In this document: positions 1 through 8,450 of the stretch, piece by piece
How the letters are laid out: each line of letters begins with the position of its first letter
Position numbering within the stretch: the first letter of the stretch is position 1
Origin: Streptomyces brasiliensis
Lineage (GTDB): Bacteria; Actinomycetota; Actinomycetes; Streptomycetales; Streptomycetaceae
Direction of reading: 5' to 3'
DNA: 64,000 nucleotides
Assembly (NCBI RefSeq): GCF_014647875.1
Contig: NZ_BMQA01000006.1
Span: 1-64,000, forward strand
The notes under the pieces: generated by a model
Database searches by the model: none
Seen by the model: the letters and a program-made list of their open reading frames with translations, nothing else
What the model was told of the DNA's origin: nothing
Program-made: the position numbers and the translations under genes

Positions 1-69
1 TGCGGCCAACCCGCCCCCACACCCGAACCCCACCACAGAACCTAACAAAGCCCTACTAGGCTGCGGCCC

Positions 70-828
70 ATGAATGCCAAGCAATCGAGGATCGCGGTGG
101 TGACCGGCGCCGGTTCCGGCATCGGGCGGGCGGTCGCCGTGGAACTGCTGCGCGCCGGCTGGTCGGTGGCCCTGGCCGGACGGCGCCCGGAGACGCTGGA
201 GGAGACGGCGGCCCTGGTGCCCGAGGCCGCCTCCCTCGCCGTACGCACCGATGTCGCGCGGCCGGAGGACGTGGCGGCGCTCTTCGCCGCCGCACGGGAC
301 GCCTTCGGGCGGGTCGACCTGCTGTTCAACAACGCCGGCACGTCCGGGCCGCGCGGCGTGCCGGTCGAGGAACTGTCGTACGACGCCTGGCGGCACGTGG
401 TGGACACCAACCTCAACGGGGCGTTCCTGTGCGCGCAGGCGGCGTACCGGGAGATGAAGGAGCAGGACCCGCAGGGCGGCCGGATCATCAACAACGGCTC
501 CATCTCCGCCCACACACCGCGCCCCCACTCGGCGGCCTACACGGCGACCAAGCACGCGCTGACCGGCCTGACCAAGTCGCTGTCGCTGGACGGGCGGCCG
601 TACCGCATCGCCGTCGGGCAGATCGACATCGGCAACGCGGCCACCGACATGACGGCCCGGATGCAGACGGGCACGCTGCAGGCCAACGGTCAGCTCGCGC
701 CGGAGCCCGTGATGGACGTCGCCGACGTGGCGCGCACCGTGCGGCACATGGCCGAGCTGCCGCTGGAGGCGAACGTGCAGTTCGCGACGGTGCTGGCGAC
801 GGTGATGCCGTACGTGGGGCGGGGCTGA
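70..828 (+). CDS. SDR family NAD(P)-dependent oxidoreductase
   Basis: A 252-residue classical short-chain dehydrogenase/reductase. The N-terminal cofactor motif TGAGSGIG lies at residues 12-19, NNAG at 87-90, the catalytic serine near 144 and YTATK at 157-161, so the Ser-Tyr-Lys triad is complete. Length is normal for classical SDRs. It should be a cytosolic NAD(P)-linked alcohol/ketone oxidoreductase; the substrate cannot be read from sequence. It stands alone: the next gene is on the opposite strand about 290 bases away. The ATG at 70 has no strong ribosome-binding site within the visible leader. Confidence 0.9.
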   Translation: MNAKQSRIAVVTGAGSGIGRAVAVELLRAGWSVALAGRRPETLEETAALVPEAASLAVRTDVARPEDVAALFAAARDAFGRVDLLFNNAGTSGPRGVPVEELSYDAWRHVVDTNLNGAFLCAQAAYREMKEQDPQGGRIINNGSISAHTPRPHSAAYTATKHALTGLTKSLSLDGRPYRIAVGQIDIGNAATDMTARMQTGTLQANGQLAPEPVMDVADVARTVRHMAELPLEANVQFATVLATVMPYVGRG

Positions 829-992
829 GCGCTCCCACGACAGGGGCCGGAATTCGTCAACTCGTCAATTTGCACAAACGGAGTTGAAACCTCCGCACCA
901 TTGCGGCCGGTCGGGGCCTTATGCTCAACTTTCCCACACGAGAGCTTCACAGTTGGGACACACGAGTTCCGTGGACCACACCGAGGGGGAGT

Positions 993-1075
993 CGGCAGCC
1001 GTTCCACCGCACCGGGTTGGGGGTGGACCTCGCGAGGGACCGCGGGGTACGCACCGGTGGGTGGAACGGCTGCCG
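993..1075. repeat. Long hairpin, possible bidirectional terminator or structured RNA
   Basis: Perfect 16-base inverted repeat: CGGCAGCCGTTCCACC at 993-1008 pairs with its reverse complement at 1060-1075 around a 51-base G-rich loop. It sits in the 291-base gap (829-1119) between the 3' ends of two convergent genes, where nothing else is recognised. A shared terminator is the simplest reading, but the large loop and absence of a U-run are unusual for one. Confidence 0.5.
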
Positions 1076-1119
1076 CGCATTTCCGTCCGGTGGTGAGAAG
1101 AGCGGCGGCTTTGCGCGGC

Positions 1120-2292
1120 TCACCCCCGGTGTCTGCCCCTCCGGGCATCCCCGCCCTCCGTCGCCCTGCGTCGCCGTAGGGCCAACGCGCCCGCTCCCAG
1201 GACCGCCACCACACCCGTGGCTCCCTCCAGCAGGCGCCAGGACGACGGGCCCTGCGCGACCGGGGCCGCGGCGCCCGCCTCCGCGCGGCCCGGCGTGCGC
1301 GTGGGGGTCGGGCTCGCGCTCGCGCCGCCCTCGCTCAGCGGAGTGGCGAGCATGCCCACCGGTCGGGCCGAACTCCCCCTGCCGAAGCCCCAGTCGAGCA
1401 GCGCGGCGGTCTCCTCGTAGACGGCGTTGCTGCCGAGGGTGGGATGCATCACGGTGGCCAGGAGGGTGCGGCCGCCGCGAGTTGCGGCGCCGGTGAAGGT
1501 GTTGCCGGCGTCGCTGGTGTAGCCGTTCTTCACCCCGATCAGGCCCTCGTACGCGCCCAGGCCCCACGCCCCCGTCAGCAGCCGGTCGGTGTTCTGGATC
1601 TGGAACGTCTTCCCGTCGCCCGCCGGGAAGTCCGCGACGCGCGTGTGGCAGTAGGCGCGGAAGTCGTCGTCCTTCAGCCCGTGCCGGGCGAACAGCGTCA
1701 GGTCGTACGCCGATGACAGCTGGCCCGGGTGGTCGAAACCGTCGGGACTGACCACATGGGTGTCCAGGGCCTGCAGATCCAGGGCCCTGGCCTGCATCTC
1801 GGCGACCGTCTTCGCGACCCCGCCGTTCATGTGGGCGAGCACGTGCACCGCGTCGTTCCCCGAGCGCAGGAACACGCCCTGCCACAGCTGTTCGACGCTG
1901 TAGGTGACCCCGGCCCTGACCCCGACCAGGCTGGAGCCGGCGGGAATGTCGGCGAGGTCGGCGTCGGTCACCCGGTGTCGCTCGGTGCGCGCGAACTTCC
2001 CGAGCAGGGTGTCCGCGAAAAGCATCTTCAGCGTGGACGCCGGCGCGAGCCGCCGGTGCGCGTTGTACGCGGCCAGCACCTCCCCGCTCGCGCCGTCGGC
2101 GACGAGCCAGGCGCGCGCCGTGAGCGTCCCGGGCAGCCCGCCGGCGCCCCGGACCTGGATCCCGTCACGGGCCAGCCGCTCCCCGCCGACGACTCTCGTG
2201 GCGGCGGAGACCGGAGCGGCCGCGGACAGGGGAAGGGCGGCGGCCGCAAGACCGAGGGCGGCACGCCGCGTGAGCCGAGAGGAATCGCGCAT
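1120..2292 (-). CDS. D-alanyl-D-alanine carboxypeptidase (PBP5/DacC type)
   Basis: Serine DD-peptidase that trims the terminal D-Ala of peptidoglycan stem peptides outside the membrane. The protein has 390 residues from the ATG at 2292. An N-terminal signal with a TRRAALGL twin-arginine-like stretch covers about residues 8-31. The active-site triad motifs are STLK at 86-89, SGN at 144-146 and KNG at 255-257 (KTG equivalent). A C-terminal hydrophobic helix followed by an Arg-rich tail (about 350-390) should anchor it in the membrane. An in-frame start 8 codons upstream exists but would disturb the signal peptide. Confidence 0.92.
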   Translation of the reverse strand: MRDSSRLTRRAALGLAAAALPLSAAAPVSAATRVVGGERLARDGIQVRGAGGLPGTLTARAWLVADGASGEVLAAYNAHRRLAPASTLKMLFADTLLGKFARTERHRVTDADLADIPAGSSLVGVRAGVTYSVEQLWQGVFLRSGNDAVHVLAHMNGGVAKTVAEMQARALDLQALDTHVVSPDGFDHPGQLSSAYDLTLFARHGLKDDDFRAYCHTRVADFPAGDGKTFQIQNTDRLLTGAWGLGAYEGLIGVKNGYTSDAGNTFTGAATRGGRTLLATVMHPTLGSNAVYEETAALLDWGFGRGSSARPVGMLATPLSEGGASASPTPTRTPGRAEAGAAAPVAQGPSSWRLLEGATGVVAVLGAGALALRRRRATEGGDARRGRHRG

Positions 2293-2400
2293 TCCGGGAC
2301 CGTACACGCCACCCACCAGGGGTTTCCCGACACGAGACCCTCTACGGCCCAGGAATTTACAGACTTATGAAAATCCGATTCCTTCCGCTCTTGCTCGCGT

Positions 2401-3402
2401 TCACCTGCCGAGAACCCTGTCGACCTCGGCCAGCTGCCCCGCGGTGAGCGGCCCCTTCGCCAGGGCGCCCGCGTTCTCCTCGGCCTGCGCGACCGAGCGG
2501 AACCCCGGGATCGGCACGGTGCGCGGGCTGCGCGCCCACAGCCAGGCGAGGGCGCCCTGGGCGGGCGTACGGCCGTCGCTGGTGAGGACGTCCCGCAGCG
2601 CCTCGACGCTGGCGAGCCAGTCCTCGTCGGCGCCTGCGTCCCGATTGAAACCCTGCAGCCAGGCGGGCGGCGTGTTGCGGATGTCCCCGGCCTCCAGCAC
2701 CCGCCCGGCGGTGTGCCTGCCGGAGAGCAGACCCATCGCCAGCGGGCTGCGGTTGACGCTCGCCAGGTTCAGCTCCTCGCACAGCGCGAGCAGTCGGGGT
2801 GCGTCCTGGAGGACGTTCAGCGCGTGCTGTACGGCCGTACAGTGCGCGCCCTGCGCGAAGACTGCGGCGCGGTCGGGGTCGTCGGTGCTCCAGGCGTAGG
2901 CCCGCACGAGCCCCTCGGCGACGAACTCCTCGCAGGTGTCGCGGAGTTCGGCCGCGCGACCGGGGTCGCCGTCGGAGAGGTGGAACTGGTAGAGGTCGAC
3001 GTGGTCGGTGCCGAGGCGGCGCAGGGAGGCGGTGAGCGCGCGGCGGGCGTACCCGGGTGAGTCGTCGCTGCCGGTCAGGGTGCGGGTGTCCTCGTCGAAC
3101 ACGTTGCCCCACTTGGTGGCCACGACGACGTCGTCCCGGCGCTTGCCGAGGGCACGGCCGAGGACGCGCTCGCTGTGCCCCGCGCCGTAGGTGTCGGCGG
3201 TGTCGAAGAAGGTGACGCCGAGGTCGAGGGCGCGGTGCACGGCCCGTACGGACTCGTCGTCGTCGACCTTGCCCCAGCCGAGCGGCTGGCCGTCGGCGGC
3301 CTGCCACTCGCCGCCGATGGCCCAGCAGCCGAAGCCGAGGGCGCTGACCTCGATGCCGCTGCGGCCCAGTGTCCTGGTGGTGGTACCGGTGTTGGTCTCC
3401 AT
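2401..3402 (-). CDS. Aldo/keto reductase
   Basis: A 333-residue NADPH-dependent aldo/keto reductase with a TIM-barrel fold. It shows the N-terminal GFGCWAIGG strand, the FFDTADTYGAGHSE motif with catalytic Asp and Tyr, a later catalytic Lys in VVATKWG, and the DLYQFH segment carrying the catalytic His. The C-terminal part has the PGFRS cofactor-binding motif. It reduces carbonyls in the cytosol; substrate unknown. The start at 3402 was chosen because family homology begins at that Met; the open frame continues upstream only in low-complexity sequence. Confidence 0.88.
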   Translation of the reverse strand: METNTGTTTRTLGRSGIEVSALGFGCWAIGGEWQAADGQPLGWGKVDDDESVRAVHRALDLGVTFFDTADTYGAGHSERVLGRALGKRRDDVVVATKWGNVFDEDTRTLTGSDDSPGYARRALTASLRRLGTDHVDLYQFHLSDGDPGRAAELRDTCEEFVAEGLVRAYAWSTDDPDRAAVFAQGAHCTAVQHALNVLQDAPRLLALCEELNLASVNRSPLAMGLLSGRHTAGRVLEAGDIRNTPPAWLQGFNRDAGADEDWLASVEALRDVLTSDGRTPAQGALAWLWARSPRTVPIPGFRSVAQAEENAGALAKGPLTAGQLAEVDRVLGR

Positions 3403-3460
3403 GACCTGGACGGTAGGAGTTGAAGCGCACGCGAGGGCAACCCCCGGCGGCTGCGAACTG

Positions 3461-3787
3461 TCAGGCCTGCCCGGTCTCGAAGCGGGAGATGCGCCCGTCG
3501 TCCTCGACGGTGAAGGACCACGTGGTCCGCATCTCGCCCCAGGTGTCGTTGCGGTAGCGGGCCACCAGCGCACGACCGCCGTGGGACTCGTTGTCGACCT
3601 CCATGTGACCGTGGGAGGAGAAGATCTCCCGGTCGATCCACTCGTCGAGGTCCCGGTCGGACCCGTCGTCCGCCATGGTCGCGCCCGGCGCGAGGAGGGA
3701 CAGGAAGCCCTCGCGGTCATGGGCGTTGACGGCGGTGACGAAGGCCCGGACGGACGGATCGCTGAGCTTGGCAGTCTGAATCGTCAT
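3461..3787 (-). CDS. SnoaL/NTF2-like domain protein
   Basis: A 108-residue protein of the cone-shaped NTF2/SnoaL superfamily. It carries the typical pattern VRAFVTAVNAHDREGFLSLL, then a strand-rich second half ending in DGRISRFETGQA. Members are ligand-binding or small isomerase/cyclase enzymes, and the specific role is unknown. The start at 3787 was chosen over the Met five codons earlier because the domain begins at MTIQTAKL. It is upstream of, and on the same strand as, the aldo/keto reductase, 58 bases apart, so the two may be co-transcribed. Confidence 0.75.
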   Translation of the reverse strand: MTIQTAKLSDPSVRAFVTAVNAHDREGFLSLLAPGATMADDGSDRDLDEWIDREIFSSHGHMEVDNESHGGRALVARYRNDTWGEMRTTWSFTVEDDGRISRFETGQA

Positions 3788-3929
3788 GCCAGCCAGACTC
3801 ACACCGCGTCCGCGGCTCCGCCACCCGAACGGCGGCCCGGACGGGCTGCACAGGTGGCACCGGTGCGACGGTGGACACCTGGGCGGGATCCGTGGTCCTG
3901 CCGTCGACCCGACCGCATGGGGAGTCGCC

Positions 3930-4475
3930 GTGACGTGTTACGACCGACGTGATCTGGGGCTGTTGCTGCTCCGACTGAGTACCGGCGGGGTGCTGGCCGC
4001 GCACGGCGCGCAGAAGCTGCTCGGCTGGTTCGGCGGGCACGGCATCAAGGGGACCGGCCAGTTCATGGAGTCCGTCGGCTATACGCCCGGCCGGGCCAGC
4101 GCCACGGCGGCGGGGCTCGCCGAGATGGGCGGCGGCACGCTGCTCGCGCTGGGCCTGGCGACGCCGGCGGCGGGCGCGGCGGCGGCCGGCGCCATGACGG
4201 GCGCGGCGGCGGTGCACGCGCCCAACGGCTTCTTCGCCCAGGAGGGCGGCTACGAACACGCGGCCACCCTCGGCCTCGCCGCCACCGGTCTCGCGGTCGC
4301 CGGCCCCGGGCGCCTCTCCCTCGACCACTGCCTCGGCCATGTGTTCGACCGCGGCTGGATGGTCCCGGCGGCGCTGGGGATGACGGCGGCGGTCACAGCG
4401 GTGGTGGTGGGGGCGCGCAACCAGCGGGTACGGAGGCGGACGGAGGGTGAGCAGGAGTCGCTGTTCGAGGAGTAG
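3930..4475 (+). CDS. DoxX family membrane protein
   Basis: A 181-residue integral membrane protein of the DoxX family with four predicted hydrophobic helices. The family hallmark HGAQKLLGWFGG occurs near residue 25. DoxX proteins have been linked to membrane thiol/redox homeostasis, but the activity of this member is not shown by sequence. The GTG at 3930 is preferred, because the open frame upstream (from 3786) is unrelated leader sequence. It ends 23 bases before the MazG-like gene on the same strand. Confidence 0.82.
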   Translation: MTCYDRRDLGLLLLRLSTGGVLAAHGAQKLLGWFGGHGIKGTGQFMESVGYTPGRASATAAGLAEMGGGTLLALGLATPAAGAAAAGAMTGAAAVHAPNGFFAQEGGYEHAATLGLAATGLAVAGPGRLSLDHCLGHVFDRGWMVPAALGMTAAVTAVVVGARNQRVRRRTEGEQESLFEE

Positions 4476-4498
4476 CGCCGGGGTGGCAGTCTGCGTGC

Positions 4499-4846
4499 AT
4501 GACTGATCAGGACGCGCGCACGACGGCACCGGCGGACCTCTGGACCTCGATCGACGAGCTGTGGGCCTGGCTGGAGGAGAACCGGCGCCAGGGTGATCCG
4601 GAGGCCGTCCTGCTGCGCGTGCTGAAGCTCTCGGAGGAGGTCGGCGAGGTCGCCCAGGCGGTGATCGGGGCGACCGGCCAGAACCCGCGCAAGGGCGTCA
4701 CGCACGAGTGGGAGGACGTGCAGGCCGAGTTGTGCGACGTGGTGATCACGGCACTGGTGGCGCTGCGGACGCTGACGCCCGACGTACGTGAGGTGTTCAC
4801 GCGGCACCTGACGAGGGTCACGGAGCGGTCGCTGGGACGAGCATGA
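4499..4846 (+). CDS. MazG-like NTP pyrophosphohydrolase family protein
   Basis: A 115-residue all-alpha MazG-like protein. The metal-binding pattern EEVGEVAQ followed later by EDVQAELCDVVITAL matches the paired EExxE / ExxD arrangement that binds Mg2+ in this family. These enzymes hydrolyse (d)NTPs to monophosphates and pyrophosphate for house-cleaning or stringent-response control. It lies just downstream of the DoxX gene, probably on the same transcript, and converges on femX with a hairpin between. Confidence 0.82.
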   Translation: MTDQDARTTAPADLWTSIDELWAWLEENRRQGDPEAVLLRVLKLSEEVGEVAQAVIGATGQNPRKGVTHEWEDVQAELCDVVITALVALRTLTPDVREVFTRHLTRVTERSLGRA

Positions 4847-4863
4847 ATCGTGACGGTCGCGCA

Positions 4864-4880
4864 CCGCTGACGGTCAGCGG
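4864..4880. terminator. Hairpin between convergent genes
   Basis: CCGCTGAC at 4864-4871 and its reverse complement at 4873-4880 form a tight palindrome overlapping the stop codon of femX, between convergent MazG-like and femX genes. It is likely a shared terminator; no U-run is visible. Confidence 0.4.
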
Positions 4881-6007
4881 CGGGCCATGTAGAGGTCGAG
4901 GGCCTTGTGCAGGACGCGGTTGAGCGGGAAGTCCCACTCCCCCAGGTACTCGACGGCCTCGCCGCCGGTGCCGACCTTGAAGCGCAGCAGGCCCAGCAGG
5001 TGGTTGTCCTCGTCCAGGGTGTCCGTGATGCCGCGCAGGTCGTAGACGGCGGCGCCGAGCGCGTGGGCGTCGCACAGCATGCGCCACTGCAGCGCGTTGT
5101 TCGGCTGCACTTCACGCTTGCGGCTGGTGGAGGCGCCGTAGGAGTACCAGACGTGCTCGCCGACGGTGAGCATGGTGGCGGCGGCGAGCAGCTCGCCGCC
5201 GTGGCGGGCGAGATAGAGCCGCATCCGGTCGGGATCCTCGGCGTTCAGCGCGGTCCACATGCGCTGGAAGTAGGCGAGGGGGCGGGCGATGAACCGGTCG
5301 CGCTCGGCGGTCTCGAGATAGATGCGGTGGAATTCGGCGAGGTCGTCGTAACCGCCGCGGTCGACCGTCACGCCGGCCTTCTCGGCCTTCTTGACGTTGC
5401 GCCGCCACTGCTGGTTGAAGCCGCGCTGCACGTCCTCCAGCGTCCGGCCGGCCAACGGCACCTGGAAGACGTACCGCGGCTGCCCGGCGGCGAAGCCGTC
5501 CTCACCGCCCGGCTCGGCCTGCTGCCAGCCCATGCGGCGCAGCCGGTCGGCGACGTCGACGGCAGGCGGTTCGCGCACGGTGGCCTCGGTGTCCCGCAGC
5601 CGCCCGGCACCCGGATCGGCGATCGCGGCCTTGACCCGCTCGGCGTCCCAGCGCCGGGCCACGACGGGCGGCCCCATCTTGACGGAGAAGGCGCCCAGGC
5701 GCTTGAGGTACGCGGTCATGGGCACGAGCCAGGCCTCCAGATCCGGCGCACTCCAGTCGATGACCGGCCCCTCGGGCAGATAGGCGAGATACCGCTTGAG
5801 CTTGGGCAAGGGCCGCAGCAGCACGAGCCCGGCCCCGACGAGCGCCCCGTCCCGCTCCCGGAACCACCCCAGACTCTCGGCCCGCCAGTCCGGCTTCACG
5901 GCGGCCCAGGAGGGGACCTGCATATGGCTGACGGACGGACGGGCGGTGACGAAGTCCAGATGCTGCTCCCGGCTGATGCGCTTCACCGTGTACTTCTGAT
6001 CGCTCAT
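4874..6007 (-). CDS. femX: FemX-like lipid II:glycine glycyltransferase (FemAB family)
   Basis: A 377-residue FemAB-family aminoacyl-tRNA-dependent peptidyltransferase with two GNAT-like halves and the long helical/coiled region after the RNVKKAEKAGV motif. Residues such as YLPEGPVIDW, FNQQWRRNVKKAEKAGV and YGASTSRKREVQPNNALQW are typical. In LL-diaminopimelate actinomycetes these enzymes add the first glycine to lipid II, making the interpeptide bridge at the inner membrane face. The start at the ATG of MSDQKYTV (6007) fits the family length; the open frame upstream is G+C-rich leader. A VanK-type function cannot be excluded, but no vancomycin-resistance genes are nearby. Confidence 0.85.
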   Translation of the reverse strand: MSDQKYTVKRISREQHLDFVTARPSVSHMQVPSWAAVKPDWRAESLGWFRERDGALVGAGLVLLRPLPKLKRYLAYLPEGPVIDWSAPDLEAWLVPMTAYLKRLGAFSVKMGPPVVARRWDAERVKAAIADPGAGRLRDTEATVREPPAVDVADRLRRMGWQQAEPGGEDGFAAGQPRYVFQVPLAGRTLEDVQRGFNQQWRRNVKKAEKAGVTVDRGGYDDLAEFHRIYLETAERDRFIARPLAYFQRMWTALNAEDPDRMRLYLARHGGELLAAATMLTVGEHVWYSYGASTSRKREVQPNNALQWRMLCDAHALGAAVYDLRGITDTLDEDNHLLGLLRFKVGTGGEAVEYLGEWDFPLNRVLHKALDLYMARR

Positions 6008-6149
6008 GCCCGGCATGGTCGCACTCCACGCCTGGACTTGATCGCGGAGGCGCGTCGGGGACGACGGGATCCGCCGGAGTATGGACGGTGCGCAGGGCAA
6101 CCGGCGGAACGACGAGTGCGATGTACCGGATGCCGGGCACCGGGAGGCA

Positions 6150-6553
6150 GACGAGTCGGGCTGTACGCCGGGTTCTGTTCCCCGGGTTCCTCGCGGAGCC
6201 CGGGGCGACGGCCATCCATCTAGGGCCGGCGTTGCCGTCGGCCTCGTGCGGTCTACCCGCGGACTCGGGCGGGCAGCCCTCGAACGTCCGCGCAGAAACA
6301 CCGGGGTGTTTCCTTTTGACCTTGCTCCGGGTGGGGTTTACCTAGCTGCCCAGGTCACCCTGGGCACTGGTGGTCTCTTACACCACCGTTTCACCCTTAC
6401 CGGGGACCGAGGTCCCCGGCGGTCTGTTTTCTGTGGCACTGTCCCGCGGGTCACCCCGGGTGGCTGTTGGCCATCACCCTGCCCTGTGGAGCCCGGACGT
6501 TCCTCGGGAAGCCCCCTAGGGGGACTCCACGCGGCCGTCCGCCCGGCTCGTCT
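6150..6553 (-). ncRNA. rnpB: RNase P RNA (type A)
   Basis: About 404 bases. The 5' part reads GAGGAACGUCCGGGCUCC (6487-6504 in reverse complement), the conserved CR-I segment, and the 3' part contains ACAGAACCCGGCGUACAG, the conserved CR-V segment. The two ends, GACGAGCC at about 6545-6552 and GGCUCGUC-like GACUCGUC at about 6150-6158, pair as helix P1. This is the catalytic RNA that matures tRNA 5' ends. Exact ends are inferred from P1. Its 5' end overlaps the last 38 bases of the DMT exporter gene on the same strand. Confidence 0.93.
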
Positions 6554-7448
6554 GCCGTGTCGACCATGTTACCGGGCGTGTGCCTTTGTCAGGACCGGCG
6601 GCTGTCGCCAGGACCGAGCCAGCCAGGATCAGGGTGAAGGCGACCGCGATGGCGAGAGTGAAGGGCTCGTCCAGGAAGAGGGCCCCCGCCGCCACCGCCA
6701 CCGCCGGGTTGACGTACGTGAAGACCGTCGCGCGGGTCGGGCCCGCCTCCTTGATCAGTTCCAGGAAGGCGACGAAGGCGAGCGCCGTGCAGATCACGCC
6801 CAGGCCGATGAGGGCGGTCAGGACCGACGCGGCCGGCACCTCCGCCGGCCAGGTGGCTGCCGCGGCCGGGGCGTAGACCAGGGCCGCCAGCGCCAGACAG
6901 GGCGCCGTCAGCTGTAGCGTCGGTACCTCCTTCAGCCACCGTGCCGCGATCAGGGGCGCGGTCGCGTACCCCAGCACCGTCAGGAAGACCTCCGCCAGTG
7001 AGCGCGCGTCGCCCCCGGTGAGGTGCGGGACGGTGAGGACGCCCACGCCCGCCAGGCCGAGGGCGAGGCCCGTCACCCGTCGTGCGCCCAGCCGTTCCGT
7101 GTCGCCGAAGAAGCGGGCCAGGACGACACCGACGATCGGTACGCCTGCGATCAGCAGGCCCGCCGTAGAACTGGACAGGTGGCGCTCGGCGTCGGTGAGC
7201 GTGAACCACGGGCCGATGATCTCGATGCACGCGAAGGCCAGCATGGGCAGCCAATGGGTCCGGACGGTCCGGATCAGGCCGCCGCCGCGTATCGCGAAGG
7301 GGATCAGGAGCGCGGCGCCCAGGGCACAGCGCGTGAACACCACCATGGACGGGGAGAGAGGGGCCTCCACCGCCACCTTGATCATCAGATAGGGGATGCC
7401 CCAGACCACTCCCATCAGGGAGAACAGGAACCAGCCGCGTGCAGTCAT
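6516..7448 (-). CDS. EamA/DMT family exporter
   Basis: A 310-residue membrane protein with ten predicted helices in two EamA repeats (roughly residues 5-140 and 150-285), the standard DMT superfamily build. It starts MTARGWFLFSLMGVVWGIPY. Family members export amino acids or small metabolites; the substrate is unknown. It lies 19 bases downstream of an AraC-type regulator on the same strand, so that regulator probably controls it. The last 12 codons overlap the 5' end of rnpB, so transcription of this gene reads into the RNase P RNA. Confidence 0.87.
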   Translation of the reverse strand: MTARGWFLFSLMGVVWGIPYLMIKVAVEAPLSPSMVVFTRCALGAALLIPFAIRGGGLIRTVRTHWLPMLAFACIEIIGPWFTLTDAERHLSSSTAGLLIAGVPIVGVVLARFFGDTERLGARRVTGLALGLAGVGVLTVPHLTGGDARSLAEVFLTVLGYATAPLIAARWLKEVPTLQLTAPCLALAALVYAPAAAATWPAEVPAASVLTALIGLGVICTALAFVAFLELIKEAGPTRATVFTYVNPAVAVAAGALFLDEPFTLAIAVAFTLILAGSVLATAAGPDKGTRPVTWSTRQTSRADGRVESP

Positions 7449-7467
7449 GCGGCGAGTCTCGGTCCCC

Positions 7468-8292
7468 TCACCACCGGCTGTCTTGAACGCTGTTGCGGTA
7501 CGCCGCCGGGGTCACCCCGAGCACCCGCCGGAACCAGCGCGTGAGGTGCGCCTGGTCGGCGAAGCCCACGAGCCCGGCCACCTCGGCGGGGCGCAGCCCG
7601 GCCTCCAGCAGGCCGCGTGCCCGGGTCACCCGGTACTGGGCGAGCCAGGCGTAGGGGGGTATCCCCATCGTCGTACGGAAGGCTCGCAGGAGTTGGTAGC
7701 GGGACAGGCCCAGATCCGCCGCGAGGGAGGCCAGGGTGGGTGGCGTGATCAGATCGTCGGCCAGGCGGTCGCGCACGCGGAGGGCGATCGCGGCCGCATC
7801 CGGGATCCTGTCGGACGCGGCGCTCGCCGTGGAGTGGCGGCGGGCCAGGGCGGTCAGCAGCCAGGGGAGGCGGGACTCGGCCTCCAGGGGGTCGGGGCAG
7901 GTGCTCAGTTCGGTGTGCGCGAGCCGGAAGGCGGCGGCCAGTTCGGTGTCGTCGAGGAGGGGTTCACGGAAGTGCGGGACGCCGCCGAGGGTGCCACCGG
8001 CGAGCAGGGCGGGGTCGGCGTACAGGGCGCGGTAGGCGTAGCCGTCGGTGGGGGTGGCGGGGCCGCCGGTGTGCATCTCGCCGGGGGCCAGGACGACGAT
8101 CGAGCCGGGGCCCGTACGGATGTGGCCGCCGCGGTAGTCGATGACCTCGGAGCCGCCGACGCAGACGCCGATGGTGAACTCCTCGTGCGCGTGCGGGGCG
8201 TAGACGTGCCGCTGGAAACGGGCGGTCAGCAGGTCGAACGGGGGCCCGCACGTCCCCATCCGCGCCCGGGTCCACCGTGCCTGCTCGGCCAT
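7468..8292 (-). CDS. AraC family transcriptional regulator
   Basis: A 274-residue regulator. The N-terminal half is an AraC-type cupin effector domain containing HAHEEFTIGVCVGG and PGEMHTGG, and the C-terminal half has two helix-turn-helix motifs (SLAADLGLSRYQLLRAFR and VAGLVGFADQAHLTRWFRRVLGVTPAAYR). It is immediately upstream of the DMT exporter and probably activates it. The ATG at 8292 gives the normal family length, although the open frame runs on upstream into the RNB gene region on other codons. Confidence 0.9.
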   Translation of the reverse strand: MAEQARWTRARMGTCGPPFDLLTARFQRHVYAPHAHEEFTIGVCVGGSEVIDYRGGHIRTGPGSIVVLAPGEMHTGGPATPTDGYAYRALYADPALLAGGTLGGVPHFREPLLDDTELAAAFRLAHTELSTCPDPLEAESRLPWLLTALARRHSTASAASDRIPDAAAIALRVRDRLADDLITPPTLASLAADLGLSRYQLLRAFRTTMGIPPYAWLAQYRVTRARGLLEAGLRPAEVAGLVGFADQAHLTRWFRRVLGVTPAAYRNSVQDSRW

Positions 8293-8450
8293 TCCACGCC
8301 CCCTCGTATGCTCCGTGACACACAACGCCTTCAGGACCCGCTTCCATGCCCCGGCCAGGTCCACAGGTCCGGGTCCGGGCCGCCGCCACCGGCGCGCACG
8401 AGGGGCGGTGCGGGGCGGCGCACGGTCCGTGGCCGAAGGCGCGGCCGTTC

